Of a DNA stretch of 64,000 bases, positions 57,379 through 64,000 are shown one piece after another. The position numbers and the translations under genes were made by a program. The notes beneath the pieces were generated by a model that saw nothing but the letters and a program-made list of their open reading frames with translations, was not told the DNA's origin and searched no databases. The stretch spans positions 44,516-108,515 of the forward strand of contig MNCI01008409.1 of the NCBI GenBank assembly GCA_015680685.1, in the 5' to 3' direction. Each line of letters starts with the position of its first letter. Positions within the stretch are counted from its first letter, which is position 1. Source of the stretch: Gnetum montanum. Taxonomy: Eukaryota > Streptophyta > Gnetopsida > Gnetales > Gnetaceae.

Positions 57379-58289
57379 AATTTTAGACAGAGCTTGTTAG
57401 GTCTCGTTCCTAACAAATAAAGTGAAAACGTCTACTCAACGAATGTGATTTGATGGTCAGAGCATGGACCTTGGTTATCAAGCTGTATGATTCCCTAAGT
57501 TATTGCATGTTGCTTGTTCCGTATGCGTTGCAGCGTTGATTTTGCTAGGGTGTGCAGGCATCCTATGCAAAAATTATTGTATCTTAATATCATCGAAAAA
57601 TGGATCGGTTAGTGAAAAAAACGCTTAAAAGATTAAAACAACCGAAAAGATAAATATGCTTCGCGGCTCGACTATAGAAACCTAAAGCTGTTGCGAACAC
57701 AATATTTCTGCAGACAGGTAAAGATAACTCGTGGACAGTTACGAACGAAAAGACCTCTCATGCACGAAATTGGTTCAGACTTCAAAGACTTACAATGATG
57801 AGAGCTTTCAGGGCGTTTCTGCCGCTCGTACTTGAGAACCGCATCAACAAAATCGGTCATTTGCATATCATTTTGTCCCCGTTTGGCAGCATGCTCTGCG
57901 ATAACCTTGTCATATACCTCTTCGGCTTTCCCGGTGAACAGTTTTTGGCGTCGACGGAGGCCTTGAAGGTCCAGCCATGGCAGCCATGGCAGAAAATCAC
58001 CAATATCAGGAGCCTCAGCCTCAGCTTGGTCCACAACAATGTCAACTTGGCCCAGCCTCAGCAGAAGGATTGGGCGTATTTCTTAGAGAGGTGTTGGAGA
58101 CATCTGTGATTGAGCTTGGACAGCAGGTGCAGCTGCAGGTGCCCAATTACAGGCCATGCTCTTGGACTGGGCGGCAGTTTCAGCTTTGCAGACTTTTGAT
58201 TAATATCGTGTTTTGGAAAGAGAAACTGGATCAGTATCCAGATGAGAAAAGAGGCCAGAAGTGGCTAAGAATCAGTAGCACAGATCCAT

Positions 58290-59404
58290 TCTGCAAATCG
58301 TTTTTGTGTCTCTTCAAAAATCATGGCTGAGGTGGGCATGTGGTGCATTGGAAATTAAATAAACGAAAGTCTGCGCGTATAATATGCCTCACCGCGTTCG
58401 GATTGACAGGGGCACAGAACACGGGTTCCTGTGGGAGTTTGGTAAAAATAAAAATAAAAATAATAACAATAACGCTAACCTGGTCTGGAGCATCATATTG
58501 TTGCTGGGCTAATTTTTTTACCTTCGGTTTTGATTTTAGGAAATGTGGATAGGATATGTGTCTTGACGGTTGGTCTCGGGCAGCCTTGGTATATGTGTCT
58601 CAACGTTTGGTCTCAAGCGTCCATTAATGTGCTCCATCAATTATTGCACTTAACTAGCTTGGGTGTTTTCATTTTATCTAGAAAGATAGGCTTACCAAAG
58701 AACGAAACCTGTGTTTCAATGAGAGTTTAAAACAAAAATAATAACTATAACGTGGTCTTGACAGCGGCATGTTGTTTATTTCTTAGGTTTTGATTTTAGT
58801 AGAAAGACTGAATTTTGATTTCAGTAAAAGACAAACACCATACTTTTAAATCATTCATGTAAGGAACGATCGACAAAAATGAGATGTCTTATAATCAGCG
58901 AAGTAGGGTGGAAATGAAGGATACATTTCAAAATGACGGTGACAGTACATCCACGAAATTGTTAATAACATGACAAATTACAACACGGGATTATCAACAT
59001 TGTTTAGTTGCACCTGCAAGGTAACATTGTCAAAGGGGGGGTTGTTAAGGTGAGCTATGGTAACATTGTCAAAGGCATAGGGTTGGCTGTCGCATCCTTA
59101 AACAATGTGCAGCTATTTTTCGTCCCTGAGCGGATTTCAGGTGAAATTTAAACCAGGTAGGACAAGCTGGACGAGCTTGGGTTTCATACCCTTTCAAATA
59201 TCGCGCAACTGATGCGGAACTTTCCAAACTTCATTCTATTATATGGATAGGCAAGAAATGCTGTAATTGCAATTTATGATTAGTAAGTGATTACAAGAAC
59301 TTTTACTTTGGAATGCATGGATATAGTGTTATTATTGTGTTGAAGGAAATAAGATCTTTTATTATTTAATATAGTAATGGTTTAAAAAAGTGCAAGAGTG
59401 ATTA
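58290..59404. other. Intergenic sequence upstream of the P450 relic
   Basis: No coding family recognised. 'ggtaacattgtcaaagg' occurs twice within 40 bp (59020-59036 and 59059-59075). The P450 promoter would have been here, but no TATA stands out. Confidence 0.5.
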
Positions 59405-60202
59405 TATAACAATGTTGCCTCAACATTATCGACACCCTTACGAATTCCCTTAGATCCAATGGACCTAGGGCGAAAGACTAGGGGACTATGCTTCAAAGAA
59501 AACATCGCTATGACTTGAATGATTTAAAAGGAAGTGACAAACACGTTTGTTTCATATCGAGTAGGATAATGCCTCTAGGAGAATCTCTAAACTTTGAATG
59601 AGAATAAGCAAACAAGTACACAAACAACAATGTAGACATTATCGGTGGGAGAATGACGATGTATCTACAAGGGGCAGCACCTCACCCCTAGACCCCTCAT
59701 GATCTAGTGCAAGGTTTAGCAAGGCACTGCACTAGGATTATCCAATCTATACTACCTACATATCTGCAACCATTGTAGAATGATGAGTGGCGAGGTACCC
59801 CTACACTCAACCATACGAATACGAGCGTGCACGTGCGATCCGATCGAACTCCGCAGACTAAATGCCTTAACACCACAAGAAACACTTGGGGTTAATCGTT
59901 CGTTGTCTTCCCAGGCTTGCTTGTAAGTGTCACGGTGTATGGTTAAGCAAGTCTGAGGTATGTGATTTTTTTGGTATTTTTCGGTTTATCTTCTATGCTA
60001 TCAGAGGAAAGGGTTGAGAAACTAAGCTAACTCTAACTAATGTCCTAAGTCTAAATTAACTAGCGTCAGCATCCGTTCCCACTTACCGGACACACCCTGA
60101 ACTATGCAACTGTGGCTTACCAAACGCTAATCGTTACTGGGATCACCACACGTAACGCAAGTGCTCGAAGTGGTCGTACTGAGGCACCTATTTAGCTTAA
60201 GT

Positions 60203-60488
60203 GTGATAAGCAGCCGATTCCTTAGCTAGCCGTACACACCCGTGGGTGCTCGTAACTAAGTCGTACTTATCACACGTTCTAGCCTAGCAATGAGTAGCCG
60301 ATTCCTTGACTAGCCATACACATTGGACTACCACTGGGATTACCAAGCGCAGAATCCTGGAATACGCTACTGGGTTACCAAGCAGTCAATGCTTGTAGTC
60401 AAGTCGTACTCACGCGTTGTGACAAGCAGCCGATTCCTTGATTAGCCGTACACGTCCGTAGATGCTCGTAATCAAGTCGTATTTATGC
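60203..60488. repeat. Three-copy module inside the solo LTR
   Basis: AGCCGATTCCTT followed by (A/G)NTAGCC(G/A)TACAC occurs at 60212, 60296 and 60429, each followed at some distance by AAGTCGTACT or AAGTCGTATT. Copies 1 and 3 are about 65 bp; copy 2 is interrupted. The expansion accounts for much of the extra length. Confidence 0.8.
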
Positions 60489-60753
60489 GCACTAGGAAAG
60501 CAATAAATAAACAATAATAAAACCATGTGCTGTAAGGTTTATCCAATCAAGTTCATCTTTGTTGCCGTACACAACTTGGGTTCAGGTTACAAGCTACTCG
60601 AATAAAGAGCCGTTCACTCTAGGACTCCTACTGCGGGCAAGTGGGAAAAATTCTAACTCTGGAGTGATCAATCTGCCAGAGCTTCGCTACTTCTAGCCAG
60701 GATTGGGAAATGAAGGGAGTGCCGCCTCTTATTTATAGATATGGCGGCGGACC

Positions 60754-60777
60754 GCGATATCGCGTACGCGATATCGC
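60754..60777. promoter_or_regulatory. Perfect 24-bp palindrome in the solo LTR
   Basis: GC-GATATCGCGTACGCGATATC-GC, fully self-complementary, followed by another gcgatatcgcgg (60785-60796). It lies on the upstream side of the TATA box in element orientation, as in H and D. Confidence 0.88.
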
Positions 60778-61038
60778 ATGGGATGCGATATCGCGGCTCA
60801 GTGCATGTCGCGTCTCATCATAGAATTAGGGACATGTAGTTCTCCATTGTGAAGGTAAGATGAGGAGGACTACGAAGGAGGAACAACAAGATGGAGTCTT
60901 GTTGCTTGCTTGGTACCACCAAGTCAAGATCGGTTTTGTAACACTTGAGTGCCACTCATGAACACCTCAAGGTGTTCCATGGCCCTTATACCATGAGGAG
61001 GAATTAGGAAAACCTTTACCCATGAGACATCTTTCACA

Positions 61039-64000
61039 ATCCTCCCTCGCATAAAAGAAGCAACATCCTCAAAGTGGAGCCTAGGATAAGCTTCAAGAGT
61101 ACACTTCAAGTAAAGGTTTGGAGCTTAGTCAATTTTGGAAAGTCACTCTACTCTAATGATGGTAGGCTTGAAGGAAGGTACTAACTCCAATGCCTAATAC
61201 ATCCTTCCATCCAAGGTTGTACATGAAATGTAAAGGGCACTTGGAAGAACTCATAATCGTCCCTACTCCATGACAAGAGAAATAAGGTTAACCTAAGGGG
61301 CCAACATCTCTAAGGCATCCCTTAGATCCATCCCTTAATTGGATCTAGAGTCTTGTCCATATGTGTAAACCCATACCTATGCAAGAAGATGTGTTCCTCT
61401 TTCACAAGTTCAACTAAGTCCCTACTAAATGGCTTCTTGATGTCCACCAATTTTTAGAGAGTTTTTTAAATGTCAATTTGAAAGTTCACCAAGATTCATT
61501 TTTAGCTTGGTGATGGACTTACGAAACCGTATCTTAAAGAGAGAGCATGCTCCAAAAGGTCCATGTTTCAACAAGTAACTCAAGCTTATTAGAATCCCAG
61601 GTTCTACTTGTGTCTTCAAGATCCATGGGGTCTAACTAGTTCAGCCATCTAAGCATTAGATCACCATGTGTACACCAACAAACTTTATTTATCCTTTAAC
61701 ATTGGTCTAGGCTAGTAGGGAGGGAGTTAAGCATAATCCTTCTTCCAAACAAGGTTTAGAGGTAGATCTCTTTGTTCTGACCTTGCCGTCTATAGATGTA
61801 CTAGCTCCACAATTCACATTTCCATCATTGAACACAAAATCTCGTATTTGCGGCAAGGGAGAAGACCCAAAAATTTATTTGGAAAACTTCTCCAAGATGC
61901 TATCATAGCATCCCAACTCTTCTAATCATCAACATCCTTTAAGTATATCCAACATCAAAATCATTTGCTCGAATGCTTAAACAAGTGGAGGACGGGTTGA
62001 GAAATCGGCCTTAAGATAATTCTCCAATCACATCTTTCAATATAACCACTATGTTCCATTTATAGGAAAGAATTAGCTACATTCACCTCTTATAGCTTGT
62101 CCTTCCTACCCTGAGAGGTGGGACAAGCACCAGTCTTTAGGAGCTTTCTTTAGGGAAGCATGTCGAATGCCTCCAAGGATAAACATTGATATATGCCCCT
62201 AGGGAACATACATGTCTTCATAATCTTTATTTCCTACCATGCCAGGAACAACTGTATACCATGATCAACTCATCACATTTGTGTTTTCATCTAAGAGGGG
62301 ATATCATCATTAGGCCATGCCATTAGGCTAGAGAGTCAATTTGAAATAGAGTGCACTATCATTACTATCTCACATAAAGAGGTTGGAATACCAAAACAAC
62401 CAACGTTATGCTAGAGAGATAGGGCCATACACCATAGCTCAGAAATGAGCCAAAAGCCCCAAGTCATGAAAGCATAGGCTTGAGCATTTATCATGCATGT
62501 AGAGGATCACCCAATAGGACCTCTAAGAGAAGTTAATGATTCTAGTAATTGTAATACCATTTGTTCAAGAATGGACCACCATCCCATAAGTTAGAAAACT
62601 ACCTCAAAAGACCATAACCAACCATGGAGGAGGAGTCTAGGTAGTAATACTCAAGACTCACTACTGCATCGCAACCAGTCATGATAACAACATTTACAAA
62701 TCAAATGCCTAGATTTGTTACTATAATACAATGGCTACTAAGAACCGTTTACTATCATGATTAAGTTCATTAAACAAATTGTTTGAGATTTGGTTACACT
62801 CCACCACCAATCACTCGTGAATAAGAATTCTGCCAATTAAGGGATCCTAAAGGAAGAGTTCAATGAATTATCATACCTCCCAAATGACCACTGTAGGACA
62901 TACCTTCATGATATCCCAACATCACTAGGGGATACAAAGCATTGGTATGAGAACACCATGGACAAGAACATGCCATAACCTCCCTACGACATTACGATTT
63001 ATAGAGTATATTTTGCCATAGAGCTTTGGGGAGGTCTCATATTGAGGGAGAGATATTGGTTACATTATATAGAAAAAGTTCTAATAGGAAAAACTAGCTA
63101 TACTAGGAACATAATATATAATAGTTGACCTTATCAAAGGGTGTGGCACAAGCCTAGAATAGGGGATAACCACTTCACAAAGACATAAAAAATTTAGCAC
63201 TTCCTGGTGCATGAACTGTCAATACTAAATACAATACAACATTACAATATAGCATACATGGAAGTATGGATACATTTGATAAACATAACACTAACAATAG
63301 GGAATGCTACCCAGGCCTAGTAGTCTAGAGGATGAACTACCCAAGCTCATTCTAAGCTAAAGGTTTTAGACCACCACAAGCAATACCAAAGCTATGTCTT
63401 TCTAATTTCAAAACCTATCTCTGCATGTACATGAACAACTGTAGCACCTCACCAACCTCAAAAATACTATTGAAAACATTGATTGAGCAACATAAAATAC
63501 AATTTGAAGATCCATCACATGCCACATTAGGACCTCAAGCCATTGGCCGCTCCTAGGCCATTAGTATCTGGCATGACCAAGGATACTATTCTAGGCCTTC
63601 TACCAACCTAATATTTGAAAGGAACTAGAATGGATCACTATACTTTGCTAGTGCCCACCTAAAGCATTGAGAGACAAACAAAACATGATGTAGCAGCTAT
63701 TTCATCACAACATTGGTACTAATAAATTCACAACCCAATGTCAAGATTCTAAGACCACATAACTAATTCATTAAGATTTCAAGAGTACTTATCTACCCCA
63801 AAGATATAGTGCTCACAAAATTAACTGAAGTTCCCATTGTCTATAACTTTGTACTTGTGTTGCCTGCAAGACTAAGACAATAGCTATGAAACAAAAGAGT
63901 TAGCAGGAAACATGTATAGAACACCATCCATCAAATGCAACCATTAAGCATGATCACAACCATAGAGATATCACAATCTTACAATGCCACAAAGAGCAAG
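61039..64000 (-). other. Element G internal region, no coding sequence recognised
   Basis: Parallel to the F interior with many substitutions and small indels. No open frame over 61 codons and no retroelement motif on either strand. Confidence 0.7.

Larger units (their letters stand above)
55690..58289 (-). pseudogene. Cytochrome P450 pseudogene (CYP71-clan-like)
   Basis: Haem monooxygenase relic on the minus strand. From 58289: ATG GAT CTG TGC, then a hydrophobic anchor (LASFLIWILIQFLF, about 58240-58200), the proline hinge LPPSPRAWPVIGHLQLHLLS (58180-58120), HRCLQHLSKKYA, a frameshift, and PILLLRLGQVDIVV (58073-58035). Most of helices B to F is deleted. Next are DIGDFLPWLPWLDLQGLRRR (58007-57948), KVIAEHAAKRG and DFVDAVLKYERQKRPES (57858-57805). 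After 1.85 kb containing SINE-like modules comes the I-helix end DTIPTVVEWVMSELLRHPDAM (55803-55741), preceded by an extra ~10 residues. The K-helix ExxR and haem-binding Cys motif are absent. The gap could be an intron or insertions. Non-functional; the exact family is unresolved. Confidence 0.85.
59781..60820 (-). repeat. Solo LTR of the A/B/D/H superfamily (1040 bp)
   Basis: Perfect duplications tagaa (59776-59780 and 60821-60825) flank a single LTR that begins TGATGAGTGGCGAGG and ends CGTCTCATCA, with no internal region. This is the product of recombination between two LTRs. It holds an inverted TATA (cttatttatagat, near 60728-60740), a perfect 24-bp palindrome and a three-copy internal module, and is about 200 bp longer than its relatives. 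Confidence 0.93.
59405..61038 (-). repeat. Element G 3' LTR, split by a solo LTR
   Basis: The two parts, 59405-59780 and 60826-61038, together give about 590 bp, equal to the F LTRs. Joining them at tagaa restores the F order 'accattgtagaattagggacatgtag'. Confidence 0.85.
59405..64000 (-). mobile_element. Element G: second copy of the F family, runs off the window
   Basis: LTR start 'tataacaatgttgcctcaac' matches F with the terminal TG changed to TA. The LTR continues to 'acatctttcaca' (61038) around an inserted solo LTR. A polypurine-like GAGGGAGGAT (minus strand) follows, then about 3 kb of internal sequence parallel to F 25420-27600. The right LTR lies beyond 64000. No coding region is recognised. 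Confidence 0.82.

Noticed and set aside
57440-57500. Third tRNA-like sequence on the plus strand
   Set aside because: The box B equivalent has three mismatches and no cloverleaf could be drawn. Kept only as a remark under the second SINE-like head.
57977-58330. 118-codon plus-strand frame over the P450 region
   Set aside because: It is the antisense shadow of the P450 N-terminal segment, with no family resemblance of its own.

Overview
The window is plant nuclear DNA from a large, repeat-rich genome. The evidence is nested LTR retrotransposons of plant Ty1/copia and Ty3/gypsy type, a hAT transposase relic, tRNA-derived SINE-like heads and a plant CYP71-clan-type cytochrome P450 relic. Nothing identifies the species. 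I found no intact protein-coding gene. About 85% of the sequence can be assigned to named elements by their ends, target-site duplications (TSDs) and protein remains.

Layout. (1) 1-192 is a minus-strand LTR fragment joined to a broken Ty1/copia pol (199-2258), followed by non-coding DNA with a 55-bp tandem repeat. (2) 3087-35066 is one old element, E, a Ty3/gypsy-type element with ~2.1-kb LTRs and no RT. It was split by four later insertions: A (5927-11333, TSD ataaa), B (14121-22674, TSD gttgc), F (24828-29610, TSD decayed ctgta/ttata) and H (30028-34229, TSD gtggg). (3) 35072-36424 is AT-rich outer sequence. (4) 36425-52961 is minus-strand element C, interrupted at its own primer-binding site by plus-strand element D (42322-52070). 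D is the only copy here with RT, RNase H and integrase. (5) 52962-59404 is the least repetitive part, with a hAT transposase pseudogene, two tRNA-like SINE heads and a minus-strand P450 pseudogene. (6) 59405-64000 is element G, a relative of F that runs off the window. Its LTR carries a 1040-bp solo LTR of the A/B/D/H superfamily (TSD tagaa).

A, B, C, D, H and the solo LTR look like one extended retrotransposon superfamily. Their LTRs begin TGAT and end CATCA. Where preserved, they share a tRNA-Asp-like primer-binding site, a polypurine tract close to CATGGGGGTA, a short U3 carrying GATATC-CGTACG palindromes, and homologous Gag. A, D and H are the pol-type branch, with pol precisely missing in A and H. 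B and C carry no protease, RT or integrase. After Gag (well preserved in B, mostly lost in C) they have a second long frame: an N-terminal domain resembling the 'putative plant transposon protein' family, then a long coiled coil. The simplest reading is that B/C are non-autonomous partners of D-like elements. This gag-plus-coiled-coil lineage and the shared palindromic LTR element are the most unusual things in the window.

Most copies decayed by point mutation. Stops commonly lie one C-to-T or G-to-A step from Trp, Gln or Arg codons, and CpG/CpHpG positions in TSDs and palindromes show the same changes. This is the pattern expected of long-methylated DNA.
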